A program made the position numbers and the translations under genes. The notes under the pieces are model-generated. The model saw only the letters and a program-made list of their open reading frames with translations. It searched no databases and had not been told where the DNA came from. Source: Rana temporaria (Eukaryota > Chordata > Amphibia > Anura > Ranidae). Taken from it: a stretch of 64,000 nucleotides of DNA. Location of the stretch: assembly GCF_905171775.1 (NCBI RefSeq), contig NC_053489.1, positions 152,189,642 to 152,253,641 on the forward strand. The letters run 5' to 3'. Below are positions 31,368 to 45,882 of the stretch, piece by piece (the first letter of the stretch is position 1; every line of letters begins with the position of its first letter).

Positions 31368-31449
31368 TCTTCTTGTACGGCTCAGCGTAGTGCAGCGCTT
31401 GGAAGGTAAGGCAGAGAAAGAGCAGAGCTCGGCACATCCTTGCCACCAT
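31345..31449 (-). CDS. ppic: ppic exon 1: signal peptide
   Basis: The ATG is at 31449-31447 and the donor AAG|gtaccgg at 31345/31344. It encodes 35 residues: MVARMC, then a hydrophobic core RALLFLCLTFQALHY that fits a cleavable ER signal, then AEPYKKRGPAVTHK. The KRGPxVT motif just before the cyclophilin fold matches the known PPIC layout. Phase 0 joins directly to VFFDIRIG of exon 2. Context at the ATG is weak at -3 (T) but has G at +4; a second in-frame ATG (M5) has A at -3, so leaky initiation is possible. Too short and too split to show as a long reading frame, it was found by matching exon-2 phase and the KRGP motif. The last 23 bases are duplicated in the intron. Confidence 0.92.
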
Positions 31450-31690
31450 CTATCCTCCACCCGACACACGGAGCAACGTCAGCAGGACACCGAGGAGGGG
31501 GGAATCCCATTCCTCTGCCCCACTGTACCGCTACACGGCCCCGCCCCTCAGCCCCGCCTCGCCACACATACAACTGGACTTGTAGCACTTATCCCGGAGC
31601 GATGCGGTCATGTGATCAGTGAGGCTCCGCCCAGAGGAGATCTCTCCCACACAGTAAACACACAACTCTATACACAGTTATCACTGGAAA
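31450..31690 (-). promoter_or_regulatory. ppic promoter and 5' UTR, GC-box type
   Basis: Upstream of the ATG at 31449. GC boxes (on plus as ccgccc cores) are at 31539-31547, 31552-31560 and 31624-31632. A CRE-like acgtca lies at about 31474 and tcatgtgatc at about 31608. The segment is CpG-containing and has no clear TATA box, fitting a housekeeping-type start. The transcription start was not determined. Only about 240 bp separate the ATG from the first 55-bp satellite unit. Confidence 0.65.
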
Positions 31691-34600
31691 GACTTCTAAT
31701 TATCATAGAGTGCAGGAGCCTCCATCCCATGACACACTTCTATATACTGCACTGATATCATAGAGTGCAGGAGCCTCCATCCCATGACACACTCATATTT
31801 TCTGCACTGATATCATAGAGTGCAGGAGCCTCCATCCCATGACACACTTCTATATGCTGCACTGATATCATAGAGTGCAGGAGCCTCCATCCCATGACAC
31901 ACTCATATATTCTGCACTGATATCATAGAGTGCAGGAGCCTCCATCCCATGACACACTCATATATTCTGCACTGATATCATAGAGTGCAGGAGCCTCCAT
32001 CCCATGACACACTCATATATTCTGCACTGATATCATAGAGTGCAGGAGCCTCCATCCCATGACACACTCATATATTCTGCACTGATATCATAGAGTGCAG
32101 GAGCCTCCATCCCATGACACACTCATATATTCTGCACTGATATCATAGAGTGCAGGAGCCTCCATCCCATGACACACTCATATATTCTGCACTGATATCA
32201 TAGAGTGCAGGAGCCTCCATCCCATGACACACTCATATATTCTGCACTGATATCATAGAGTGCAGGAGCCTCCATCCCATGACACACTCATATATTCTGC
32301 ACTGATATCATAGAGTGCAGGAGCCTCCATCCCATGACACACTCATATATTCTGCACTGATATCATAGAGTGCAGGAGCCTCCATCCCATGACACACTCA
32401 TATATTCTGCACTAATATCATAGAGTGCAGGAGCCTCCATCCCATGACACACTCATATATTCTGCACTGATATCATAGAGTGCAGGAGCCTCCATCCCAT
32501 GACACACTTCTATATTCTGCACTGATATCATAGAGTGCAGGAGCCTCCATCCCATGACACACTCATATATTCTGCACTGATATCATAGAGTGCAGGAGCC
32601 TCCATCCCATGACACACTCATATATTCTGCACTGATATCATAGAGTGCAGGAGCCTCCATCCCATGACACACTCATATATTCTGCACTGATATCATAGAG
32701 TGCAGGAGCCTCCATCCCATGACACACTCATATATTCTGCACTGATATCATAGAGTGCAGGAGCCTCCATTCCATGACACACTTCTATATACTGCACTGA
32801 TATCATAGAGTGCAGGAGCCTCCATCCCATGACACACTCATATATTCTGCACTGATATCATAGAGTGCAGGAGCCTCCATCCCATGACACACTCATATAT
32901 TCTGCACTGATATCATAGAGTGCAGGAGCCTCCATCCCATGACACACTCATATATTCTGCACTGATATCATAGAGTGCAGGAGCCTCCATCCCATGACAC
33001 ACTCATATATTCTGCACTGATATCATAGAGTGCAGGAGCCTCCATCCCATGACACACTCATATATTCTGCACTGATATCATAGAGTGCAGGAGCCTCCAT
33101 CCCATGACACACTCATATATTCTGCACTGATATCATAGAGTGCAGGAGCCTCCATCCCATGACACACTCATATATTCTGCACTAATATCATAGAGTGCAG
33201 GAGCCTCCATCCCATGACACACTCATATATTCTGCACTGATATCATAGAGTGCAGGAGCCTCCATCCCATGACACACTCATATATTCTGCACTGATATCA
33301 TAGAGTGCAGGAGCCTCCATCCCATGACACACTCATATATTCTGCACTAATATCATAGAGTGCAGGAGCCTCCATCCCATGACACACTCATATATTCTGC
33401 ACTGATATCATAGAGTGCAGGAGCCTCCATCCCATGACACACTTCTATATGCTGCACTGATATCATAGAGTGCAGGAGCCTCCATCCCATGACACACTCA
33501 TATATTCTGCACTGATATCATAGAGTGCAGGAGCCTCCATCCCATGACACACTCATATATTCTGCACTGATATCATAGAGTGCAGGAGCCTCCATCCCAT
33601 GACACACTCATATATTCTGCACTGATATCATAGAGTGCAGGAGCCTCCATCCCATGACACACTCATATATTCTGCACTAATATCATAGAGTGCAGGAGCC
33701 TCCATCCCATGACACACTCATATATTCTGCACTGATATCATAGAGTGCAGGAGCCTCCATCCCATGACACACTCATATATTCTGCACTGATATCATAGAG
33801 TGCAGGAGCCTCCATCCCATGACACACTCATATATTCTGCACTGATATCATAGAGTGCAGGAGCCTCCATCCCATGACACACTCATATATTCTGCACTAA
33901 TATCATAGAGTGCAGGAGCCTCCATCCCATGACACACTCATATATTCTGCACTGATATCATAGAGTGCAGGAGCCTCCATCCCATGACACACTCATATAT
34001 TCTGCACTGATATCATAGAGTGCAGGAGCCTCCATCCCATGACACACTCATATATTCTGCACTGATATCATAGAGTGCAGGAGCCTCCATCCCATGACAC
34101 ACTCATATATTCTGCACTGATATCATAGAGTGCAGGAGCCTCCATCCCATGACACACTTCTATATGCTGCACTGATATCATAGAGTGCAGGAGCCTCCAT
34201 CCCATGACACACTCATATATTCTGCACTGATATCATAGAGTGCAGGAGCCTCCATCCCATGACACACTCATATATTCTGCACTGATATCATAGAGTGCAG
34301 GAGCCTCCATCCCATGACACACTCATATATTCTGCACTGATATCATAGAGTGCAGGAGCCTCCATCCCATGACACACTCATATATTCTGCACTGATATCA
34401 TAGAGTGCAGGAGCCTCCATTCCATGACACACTTCTATATACTGCACTGATATCATAGAGTGCAGGAGCCTCCATCCCATGACACACTCATATATTCTGC
34501 ACTGATATCATAGAGTGCAGGAGCCTCCATCCCATGACACACTCATATATTCTGCACTGATATCATAGAGTGCAGGAGCCTCCATCCCATGACACACTCA

Positions 34601-37600
34601 TATATTCTGCACTGATATCATAGAGTGCAGGAGCCTCCATTCCATGACACACTTGTATATTCTGCACTGATATCATAGAGTGCAGGAGCCTCCATCCCAT
34701 GACACATGTCTATATTCTGCACTGATATCATAGAGTGCGGGAGCCTCCATCCCATGACACACTTCTATATACTGCACTGATATCATAGAGTGCAGGAGCC
34801 TCCATCCCATGACACACTTCTATATGCTGCACTGATATCATAGAGTGCAGGAGCCTCCATCCCATGACACACTTCTATATTCTGCACTGATATCATAGAG
34901 TGCAGGAGCCTCCATCCCATGACACACTTCTATATTCTGCACTGATATCATAGAGTGCGGGAGCCTCCATCCCATGACACACGTCTATATTCTGCACTGA
35001 TATCATAGAGTGCAGGAGCCTCCATCCCATGACACACTTCTATATTCTGCACTGATATCATAGAGTGCGGGAGTCTCCATCCCATGACACACTTCTATAT
35101 TCTGCACTGATATCATAGAGTGCGGGAGCCTCCATCCCATGACACACTTCTATATTCTGCACTGATATCATAGAGTGCGGGAGCCTCCATCCCATGACAC
35201 ACGTCTATATTCTGCACTGATATCATAGAGTGCAGGAGCCTCCATCCCATGACACACTTCTATATTCTGCACTGATATCATAGAGTGCGGGAGTCTCCAT
35301 CCCATGACACACTTCTATATTCTGCACTGATATCATAGAGTGCGGGAGCCTCCATCCCATGACACACTTCTATATTCTGCACTGATATCATAGAGTGCAG
35401 GAGCCTCCATCCCATGACACACGTCTATATTCTGCACTGATATCATAGAGTGCAGGAGCCTCCATCCCATGACACACTTCTATATTCTGCACTGATATCA
35501 TAGAGTGCAAGAGCCTCCATCCCATGACACACTTCTATATGCTGCACTGATATCATAGAGTGCAGGAGCCTCCATCCCATGACACACTTCTATATTCTGC
35601 ACTGATATCATAGAGTGCAGGAGCCTCCATCCCATGACACACTTCTATATTCTGCACTGATATCATAGAGTGCAGGAGTCTCCATCCCATGACACACTTC
35701 TAAATTCTGCACTGATAAAGCCTCCATCCCATGACACACTTCTATATTCTGCACTGATATCATAAAGTGCAGGAGCCTCCATCCCATGACACACTTCTAT
35801 ATTCTGCACTGATATCATAGAGTGCTGAGGTCCTCCATCCCATGACACACGTCTATATTCTGCACTGATATCATAGAGTGCAGGAGCCTCCATCCCATGA
35901 CACACTCATATATTCTGCACTGATATCATAGAGTGCAGGAGCCTCCATTCCATGACACACTTTTATATTCTGCACTGATATCATAGAGTGCAGGAGCCTC
36001 CATCCCATGACACACTCATATATTCTGCACTGATATCATAGAGTGCAGGAGCCTCCATCCCATGACACACTCATATATTCTGCACTGATATCATAGAGTG
36101 CAGGAGCCTCCATCCCATGACACACTCATATATTCTGCACTGATATCATAGAGTGCAGGAGCCTCCATCCCATGACACACTCATATATTCTGCACTGATA
36201 TCATAGAGTGCAGGAGCCTCCATCCCATGACACACTCATATATTCTGCACTGATATCATAGAGTGCAGGAGCCTCCATCTCATGACACACTTCTATATTC
36301 TGCACTGATATCATAGAGTGCGGGAGTCTCCATCCCATGACACACTTCTAAATTCTGCACTGATAAAGCCTCCATCCCATGACACACTTCTATATTCTGC
36401 ACTGATATCATAAAGTGCAGGAGCCTCCATCCCATGACACACTTCTATATTCTGCACTGATATCATAGAGTGCTGAGGTCCTCCATCCCATGACACACGT
36501 CTATATTCTGCACTGATATCATAGAGTGCAGGAGCCTCCATCCCATGACACACTCATATATTCTGCACTAATATCATAGAGTGCAGGAGCCTCCATCCCA
36601 TGACACACTCATATATTCTGCACTGATATCATAGAGTGCAGGAGCCTCCATCCCATGACACACTCATATATTCTGCACTGATATCATAGAGTGCAGGAGC
36701 CTCCATCCCATGACACACTCATATATTCTGCACTGATATCATAGAGTGCAGGAGCCTCCATTCCATGACACACTTTTATATTCTGCACTTATATCATAGA
36801 GTGCAGGAGCCTCCATCCCATGACACATGTCTATATTCTGCACTGATATCATAGAGTGCAGGAGCCTCCATCCCATGACACACTTCTATATTCTGCACTG
36901 ATATCATAGAGTGATGAGGGCCTCCATCCCATGACACACGTCTATATTCTGCACTGATATCATAGAGTGCAGGAGCCTCCATCCCATGACACACGTCTAT
37001 ATTCTGCACTGATATCATAGAGTGCGGGAGCCTCCATACCATGACACACTTCTATATACTGCACTGATATCATAGAGTGCAGGAGCCTCCATCCCATGAC
37101 ACACTTCTATATGCTGCACTGATATCATAGAGTGCAGGAGCCTCCATCCCATGACACACTTCTATATTCTGCACTGATATCATAGAGTGCGGGAGCCTCC
37201 ATCCCATGACACACTTCTATATTCTGCACTGATATCATAGAGTGCGGGAGCCTCCATCCCATGACACACGTCTATATTCTGCACTGATATCATAGAGTGC
37301 AGGAGCCTCCATCCCATGACACACTTCTATATTCTGCACTGATATCATAGAGTGCGGGAGTCTCCATCCCATGACACACTTCTAAATTCTGCACTGATAA
37401 AGCCTCCATCCCATGACACACTTCTATATTCTGCACTGATATCATAAAGTGCAGGAGCCTCCATCCCATGACACACTTCTATATTCTGCACTGATATCAT
37501 AGAGTGCTGAGGTCCTCCATCCCATGACACACGTCTATATTCTGCACTGATATCATAGAGTGCAGGAGCCTCCATCCCATGACACACTCCTATATAATGC

Positions 37601-40600
37601 ACTGATATCATAGAGTGCAGGAGCCTCCATCCCATGACACACGTCTATATTCTGCACTGATATCATAGAGTGCAAGAGCCTCCATCCCATGACACACTTC
37701 TATATGCTGCACTGATATCATAGAGTGCAGGAGCCTCTATCCCATGACACACTTCTATATTCTGCACTGATATCATAGAGTGCAGGAGCCTCCATCCCAT
37801 GACACACTTCTATATTCTGCTCTGATATCATAGAGTGCTGAGGGCCTCCATCCCATGACTTACTCAAATATACTGCACTGATATCATAGAGTGCAGGAGC
37901 CTCCATCCCATGACTTACTCATATATACTGCACTGATATCATAGAGTGCAGGAGCCTCCATCCCATGACACACTTCTATATTCTGCACTGATATCATAGA
38001 GTGCAGGAGCCTCCATTCCATGACACACTTTTATATTCTGCACTGATATCATAGAGTGCAGGAGCCTCCATCCCATGACACATGTCTATATTCTGCACTG
38101 ATATCATAGAGTGCAGGAGCCTCCATCCCATGACACACTTCTATATTCTGCACTGATATCATAGAGTGCTGAGGGCCTCCATCCCATGACACACGTCTAT
38201 ATTCTGCACTGATATCATAGAGTGCAGGAGCCTCCATCCCATGACACACTCCTATATAATGCACTGATATCATAGAGTGCAGGAGCCTCCATCCCATGAC
38301 ACACGTCCATATTCTGCACTGATATCATAGAGTGCAAGACCCTCCATCCCATGACACACTTCTATATTCTGCACTGATATCATAGAGTGCAGGAGCCTCC
38401 ATCCCATGACACACTCATATATTCTGCACTAATATCATAGAGTGCAGGAGCCTCCATCCCATGACACACTCATATATTCTGCACTGATATCATAGAGTGC
38501 AGGAGCCTCCATCCCATGACACACTCATATATTCTGCACTGATATCATAGAGTGCAGGAGCCTCCATCCCATGACACACTCATATATTCTGCACTGATAT
38601 CATAGAGTGCAGGAGCCTCCATTCCATGACACACTTTTATATTCTGCACTTATATCATAGAGTGCAGGAGCCTCCATCCCATGACACATGTCTATATTCT
38701 GCACTGATATCATAGAGTGCAGGAGCCTCCATCCCATGACACACTTCTATATTCTGCACTGATATCATAGAGTGATGAGGGCCTCCATCCCATGACACAC
38801 GTCTATATTCTGCACTGATATCATAGAGTGCAGGAGCCTCCATCCCATGACACACGTCTATATTCTGCACTGATATCATAGAGTGCGGGAGCCTCCATAC
38901 CATGACACACTTCTATATACTGCACTGATATCATAGAGTGCAGGAGCCTCCATCCCATGACACACTTCTATATGCTGCACTGATATCATAGAGTGCAGGA
39001 GCCTCCATCCCATGACACACTTCTATATTCTGCACTGATATCATAGAGTGCGGGAGCCTCCATCCCATGACACACTTCTATATTCTGCACTGATATCATA
39101 GAGTGCGGGAGCCTCCATCCCATGACACACGTCTATATTCTGCACTGATATCATAGAGTGCAGGAGCCTCCATCCCATGACACACTTCTATATTCTGCAC
39201 TGATATCATAGAGTGCGGGAGTCTCCATCCCATGACACACTTCTAAATTCTGCACTGATAAAGCCTCCATCCCATGACACACTTCTATATTCTGCACTGA
39301 TATCATAAAGTGCAGGAGCCTCCATCCCATGACACACTTCTATATTCTGCACTGATATCATAGAGTGCTGAGGTCCTCCATCCCATGACACACGTCTATA
39401 TTCTGCACTGATATCATAGAGTGCAGGAGCCTCCATCCCATGACACACTCCTATATAATGCACTGATATCATAGAGTGCAGGAGCCTCCATCCCATGACA
39501 CACGTCTATATTCTGCACTGATATCATAGAGTGCAAGAGCCTCCATCCCATGACACACTTCTATATGCTGCACTGATATCATAGAGTGCAGGAGCCTCTA
39601 TCCCATGACACACTTCTATATTCTGCACTGATATCATAGAGTGCAGGAGCCTCCATCCCATGACACACTTCTATATTCTGCTCTGATATCATAGAGTGCT
39701 GAGGGCCTCCATCCCATGACTTACTCAAATATACTGCACTGATATCATAGAGTGCAGGAGCCTCCATCCCATGACTTACTCATATATACTGCACTGATAT
39801 CATAGAGTGCAGGAGCCTCCATCCCATGACACACTTCTATATTCTGCACTGATATCATAGAGTGCAGGAGCCTCCATTCCATGACACACTTTTATATTCT
39901 GCACTGATATCATAGAGTGCAGGAGCCTCCATCCCATGACACATGTCTATATTCTGCACTGATATCATAGAGTGCAGGAGCCTCCATCCCATGACACACT
40001 TCTATATTCTGCACTGATATCATAGAGTGCTGAGGGCCTCCATCCCATGACACACGTCTATATTCTGCACTGATATCATAGAGTGCAGGAGCCTCCATCC
40101 CATGACACACTCCTATATAATGCACTGATATCATAGAGTGCAGGAGCCTCCATCCCATGACACACGTCCATATTCTGCACTGATATCATAGAGTGCAAGA
40201 CCCTCCATCCCATGACACACTTCTATATTCTGCACTGATATCATAGAGTGCACGAGCCTCCATCCCATGACACACTTCTATATACTGCACTGATATCATA
40301 GAGTGCAGGAGCCTCCATCCCATGACACACGTCTATATTCTGCACTGATATCATAGAGTGCAGGAGCCTCCATCCCATGACACACTCATATATTCTGCAC
40401 TAATATCATAGAGTGCAGGAGCCTCCATCCCATGACACACTCATATATTCTGCACTGATATCATATAGAGTGCAAGAGCCTCCATCCCATGACACACTTC
40501 TATATTCTGCACTGATATCATAGAGTGCAAGAGCCTCCATCCCATGACACACTTCTATATGCTGCACTGATATCATAGAGTGCAGGAGCCTCCATCCCAT

Positions 40601-42668
40601 GACACACTTCTATATTCTGCACTGATATCATAGAGTGCAGGAGCCTCCATCCCATGACACACTTCTATATTCTGCACTGATATCATAGAGTGCGGGAGCC
40701 TCCATCCCATGACACACTTCTATATTCTGCACTGATATCATAGAGTGCAAGAGCCTCCATCCCATGACACACTTCTATATGCTGCACTGATATCATAGAG
40801 TGCAGGAGCCTCCATCCCATGACACACTTCTATATTCTGCACTGATATCATAGAGTGCAGGAGCCTCTATCCCATGACACACTTCTATATTCTGCACTGA
40901 TATCATAGAGTGCAGGAGCCTCCATCCCATGACTTACTCATATATACTGCACTGATATCATAGAGTGCAGGAGCCTCCATCCCATGACTTACTCATATAT
41001 ACTGCACTGATATCATAGAGTGCAGGAGCCTCCATCCCATGACACACTTCTACATTCTGCACTGATATCATAGAGTGCAGGAGCCTCCATTCCATGACAC
41101 ACTTTTATATTCTGCACTGATATCATAGAGTGCAGGAGCCTCCATCCCATGACACATGTCTATATTCTGCACTGATATCATAGAGTGCAGGAGCCTCCAT
41201 CCCATGACACACGTCTATATTCTGCACTGATATCATAGAGTGCAAGACCCTCCATCCCATGACACACTTCTATATTCTGCACTGATATCATAGAGTGCAG
41301 GAGCCTCCATCCCATGACACACTTCTATATACTGCACTGATATCATAGAGTGCAGGAGCCTCCATCCCATGACACACGTCTATATTCTGCACTGATATCA
41401 TAGAGTGCAGGAGCCTCCATCCCATGACACACTTCTATATTCGGCACTGATATCATAGGGTGCAGGAGCCTCCATCCCATGACACACTTCTATATTCTGC
41501 ACTGATATCATAGAGTGCAGGAGCCTCCATCCCATGACACACGTCTATATTCTGCACTGATATCATATAGAGTGCAAGAGCCTCCATCCCATGACACACT
41601 TCTATATTCTGCACTGATATCATAAAGTGCAGGAGCCTCCATCCCATGACACACTTCTATATTCTGCACTGATATCATAGAGTGCAGGAGCCTATATCCC
41701 ATGACACACTTCTATATTCTGCACTGATATCATAGAGTGCAGGAGCCTCCATCCCATGACACACTTCTATATTCTGCACTGATATCATAGAGTGCAGGAG
41801 CCTCCATCCCATGACACACTTCTATATTCTGCACTGATATCATAGAGTGCAGGAGCCTCCATCCCATGACACATGTCTATATTCTGCACTGATATCATAG
41901 AGTGCAGGAGCCTCCATCCCATGACACACTTATATACTCTGCACTGATATCATAGAGTGCAGGAGCCTCCATCCCATGACACACTCATATATTCTGCACT
42001 GATATCATAGAGTGCAGGAGCCTCCATCCCATGACACACTCATATATACTGCACTGATATCATGGAGGGCCTCCATCCCATGACACACGTCTATATTCTG
42101 CACTGATATCATAGAGTGCAAGAGCCTCCATCCCATGACACACTTCTATACTCTGCACTGATATCATAGAGTGCAGGAGCCTCCATCCCATGACACACTC
42201 CTATATAATGCACTGATATCATAGAGTGCAGGAGCCTCCATCCCATGACACACTTCTATATTCTGCACTGATATCATAGAGTGCAGGAGCCTCCATCCCA
42301 TGACACACTTCTATATTCTGCACTGATATCATAGCGTGCAGGAGCCTCCATCCCATGACACACTTCTATATTCTGCACTGATATCATAGAGTGCAGGAGC
42401 CTCCATCCCATGACACACTTCTATATTCTGCACTGATATCATAGAGTGCAGGAGCCTCCATCCCATGACACACTTCTATATTCTGCACTGATATCATAGA
42501 GTGCAGGAGCCTCCATCCCATGACACACTTCTATATTCTGCACTGATATCATAGAGTGCAGGAGCCTCCATCCCATGACACACTTCTATATTCTGCACTG
42601 ATATCATAGAGTGCAGGAGCCTCCATCCCATGACACACTTCTATATACTGCACTGATATCATAGAGTG
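31691..42668. repeat. 55-bp satellite array, main block (about 199 units)
   Basis: The unit is ctgatatcatagagtgcagg + agcctccatcccatgacaca + ctcatatattctgca, 55 bp, repeated without spacers. In 31.7-34.6 kb the variant ctcatatattctg dominates and units are nearly identical. From about 34.6 kb the variants cttctatattctg and cgtctatattctg take over and indel-marked units appear (for example gataaagcctcc, a unit with an internal deletion, near 35716, 36361, 37398 and 39257). Each unit has tgcact and agtgca 10 bp apart around gatatc, an imperfect dyad. Confidence 0.97.
36560..40240. repeat. Higher-order duplication of about 1861 bp in the satellite
   Basis: Diagnostic variant units recur at a constant offset of 1861 bp: the tatatcataga variant start at 36789/38650, the deleted unit at 37398/39257, the tattctgctctgatatc unit near 37810/39675 and the cctatataatg unit near 38250/40110. 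Sequence between the markers looks identical by eye. A further 648-bp offset links 35663-35905 with 36311-36553. Confidence 0.85.
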
Positions 42669-43405
42669 CTGAACGCCTCACAGCCAGGACAGTGAAGAAG
42701 CCTCCATCCCATGACACACTTCTATATACTTCACTGTTTTTAAACTGCTCACCGTACCGCAATAGTCCAATTGCCCACAACCCCCAAGTTTTGGTTTTTG
42801 GTTTGGGACCTAAATTCCAATCTCTATTCAACAGATTTTAAAGAGTGTTGAGCGCCTCACAGCCGGTGTCCTGTCGAGAAATGCCCCCTGTCGAGAAATG
42901 CCAGCCCAGTACTGCGCAGGCGCAGTGCTTGCGCAGTACGAAAAGCCTCCGAACATCGGAATTTAGGATCAGCTGTAGACGGTGCCTGCTCACAATAGCC
43001 GACACTGTGTCACACACTTATGATACTCGTGCAAGTCTGCAAGGGGCGGATTTCTTCATGATGGGCACGTGTGAGGGGGGGATGCCTACAGAAGGGGGCG
43101 TATTTTGTAATGATGGGCAGTGCTATTGCTTGTGTTAGCTCACTAACAGCACTGCCCTTCATTTCAAAATCTGCCCCCTTCTGTAGGCACCTGCCCCTCA
43201 CACGTGCCCATCATGAAGAAATCCGTCCCTTGCAGACTTGCGTGAGCATCGGGAGCTTGTGGCACAGTGTCGGCTATTGTGCGCAGGCACCGTCTACAGC
43301 TGATCGTATATTTTGATGTTCTGAGGCTTTCGGCGGCTCCGTACTGAGCAAGCGCTGCGCCTGCAATGGGGGGTATTTCTCGTCAGAACACCAGGACGTG
43401 CATGA
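42669..43405. repeat. Non-satellite block within the array, copy 1
   Basis: It begins gctgaacgcctcacagccag and contains an AT-rich part (tttttaaactgctcaccgta) and a foldback element at 42865-43392. It returns to satellite with ccatcccatgacacactt. A second copy 3214 bp away at 45883-46619 appears identical by eye, including every predicted reading frame. Confidence 0.9.
42865..43392. mobile_element. Foldback element, 528 bp, copy 1
   Basis: Termini are inverted: left ggtgtcctgtcgagaaatgc, right reading ggtgttctgacgagaaatac on the other strand. Long inner arms follow (atcagctgtagacggtgcct, ttcatgatgggcacgtgtga, ctacagaagggggc and their complements), with the centre near 43135. The empty site is visible at about 46676-46700 (ctcacagccaggacgtgc), and no clear target duplication is seen. 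A copy lies at 46079-46606. Confidence 0.85.
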
Positions 43406-45882
43406 GCTTCCATCCCATGACACACTTCTATATACTGCACTGATATCATAGAGTGCTGGAGTCTCCATCCCATGACACACTTCTATATTCTGCACTGATA
43501 TCATAAAGTGCAGGAGCCTCCATCCCATGACACACTTCTATATTCTGCACTGATATCATAGAGTGCTGAGGTCCTCCATCCCATGACACACGTCTATATT
43601 CTGCACTGATATCATAGAGTGCAGGAGCCTCCATCCCATGACACACTTCTATATTCTGCACTGATATCATAAAGTGCAGGAGCCTCCATCCCATGACACA
43701 CTTCTATATTCTGCACTGATATCATAGAGTGCTGAGGTCCTCCATCCCATGACACACGTCTATATTCTGCACTGATATCATAGAGTGCAGGAGCCTCCAT
43801 CCCATGACACACTCCTATATAATGCACTGATATCATAGAGTGCAGGAGCCTCCATCCCATGACACACGTCTATATTCTGCACTGATATCATAGAGTGCAA
43901 GACCCTCCATCCCATGACACACTTCTATATTCTGCACTGATATCATAGAGTGCAGGAGCCTCCATCCCATGACACACTTCTATATACTGCACTGATATCA
44001 TAGAGTGCAGGAGCCTCCATCCCATGACACACGTCTATATTCTGCACTGATATCATAGAGTGCAGGAGCCTCCATCCCATGACACACTTCTATATTCTGC
44101 TCTGATATCATAGAGTGCAGGAGCCTCCATCCCATGACTTACTCATATATACTGCACTGATATCATAGAGTGCAGGAGCCTCCATCCCATGACTTACTCA
44201 TATATACTGCACTGATATCATAGAGTGCAGGAGCCTCCATCCCATGACTTACTCATATACACTGCACTGATATCATAGAGTGCAGGAGCCTCCATCCCAT
44301 GACTTACTCATATATACTGCACTGATATCATAGAGTGCAGGAGCCTGCATCCCATGACACACTTCTATATTCTGCACTGATATCATAGAGTGCAGGAGCC
44401 TCCATTCCATGACACACTTTTATATTCTGCACTGATATCATAGAGTGCAGGAGCCTCCATCCAATGACACATGTCTATATTCTGCACTGATATCATAGAG
44501 TGCAGGAGCCTCCATCCCATGACACACTTCTATATTCTGCACTGATATCATAGAGTGCTGAGGGCCTCCATCCCATGACACACGTCTATATTCTGCACTG
44601 ATATCATAGAGTGCAAGAGCCTCCATCCCATGACACACTCCTATATAATGCACTGATATCATAGAGTGCAGGAGCCTCCATCCCATGACACACGTCTATA
44701 TTCTGCACTGATATCATAGAGTGCAAGACCCTCCATCCCATGACACACTTCTATATTCTGCACTGATATCATAGAGTGCAGGAGCCTCCATCCCATGACA
44801 CACTTCTATATACTGCACTGATATCATAGAGTGCAGGAGCCTCCATCCCATGACACACGTCTATATTCTGCACTGATATCATAGAGTGCAGGAGCCTCCA
44901 TCCCATGACACACTTCTATATTCTGCTCTGATATCATAGAGTGCAGGAGCCTCCATCCCATGACTTACTCATATATACTGCACTGATATCATAGAGTGCA
45001 GGAGCCTCCATCCCATGACTTACTCATATATACTGCACTGATATCATAGAGTGCAGGAGCCTCCATCCCATGACTTACTCATATATACTGCACTGATATC
45101 ATAGAGTGCAGGAGCCTCCATCCCATGACACACTTCTATATTCTGCACTGATATCATAGAGTGCTGAGGGCCTCCATCCCATGACACACGTCTATATTCT
45201 GCACTGATATCATAGAGTGCAAGAGCCTCCATCCCATGACACACTCCTATATAATGCACTGATATCATAGAGTGCAGGAGCCTCCATCCCATGACACACG
45301 TCTATATTCTGCACTGATATCATAGAGTGCAAGACCCTTCATCCCATGACACACTTCTATATTCTGCACTGATATCATAGAGTGCAGGAGCCTCCATCCC
45401 ATGACACACTTCTATATACTGCACTGATATCATAGAGTGCAGGAGCCTCCATCCCATGACACACGTCTATATTCTGCACTGATATCATAGAGTGCAGGAG
45501 CCTCCATCCCATGACACACTTCTATATTCGGCACTGATATCATAGAGTGCAGGAGCCTCCATCCCATGACACACTTCTATATTCTGCACTGATATCATAG
45601 AGTGCAGGAGCCTCCATCCCATGACACACGTCTATATTCTGCACTGATATCATATAGAGTGCAAGAGCCTCCATCCCATGACACACTTCTATACTCTGCA
45701 CTGATATCATAAAGTGCAGGAGCCTCCATCCCATGACACACTTCTATATTCTGCACTGATATCATAGAGTGCAGGAGCCTCCATCCCATGACACACTTCT
45801 ATATTCTGCACTGATATCATAGAGTGCTGAGGGCCTCCATCCCATGACACACTTCTATATACTGCACTGATATCATAGAGTG
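43406..45882. repeat. 55-bp satellite array, second block (about 45 units)
   Basis: Same monomer family as the main block, with mixed variants (cttctata, cgtctata, cttactcatata, cctatataatg). A 166-bp (3-unit) and a 606-bp (11-unit) offset duplication are evident. It lies between the two copies of the non-satellite block. Confidence 0.95.

Larger units (their letters stand above)
5169..31449 (-). other. ppic: ppic gene: five coding exons, cyclophilin C
   Basis: The whole coding region runs 31449 to 5169 on the minus strand: exons 31449-31345, 19806-19693, 13458-13365, 8230-8046 and 5303-5169, introns of 11538, 6234, 5134 and 2742 bp, all GT/AG. Joined phases agree (0, 0, 1, 0) and give 210 residues; mammalian PPIC is known to be about 212. 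Known role: prolyl cis-trans isomerase of the secretory pathway that helps proteins fold and binds cyclosporin. The match to PPIC rather than PPIB rests on the FGKVVPKTVKNF segment and the C-terminal PFVVEVDDW. Conserved catalytic positions seen are R85, F90, M91, Q93, A131, F143, W151, L152 and H156, with spacing exactly as in cyclophilin A. Introns are loaded with transposons but no exon is broken. Confidence 0.95.

Noticed and set aside
31267..31755. 162-codon plus frame opposite ppic exon 1
   Set aside because: It is the antisense of the promoter and exon 1 and runs into the satellite; no independent support.
31691..42668. Satellite array as a CRISPR array
   Set aside because: Units follow each other directly with no unique spacers, the unit is 55 bp, and the context is a vertebrate genome without cas genes.
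42845..43316. Paired 97- and 81-codon frames repeated at 46059-46530
   Set aside because: They are the arms of a foldback element; both strands give similar proteins because the sequence is inverted.
35663..45789. Many 60-112 codon minus frames (text like HGMEAPALYDISAEY)
   Set aside because: They are the 55-bp satellite read through; 55 is not a multiple of 3, so the frames rotate through all three phases. No start context, no domain.
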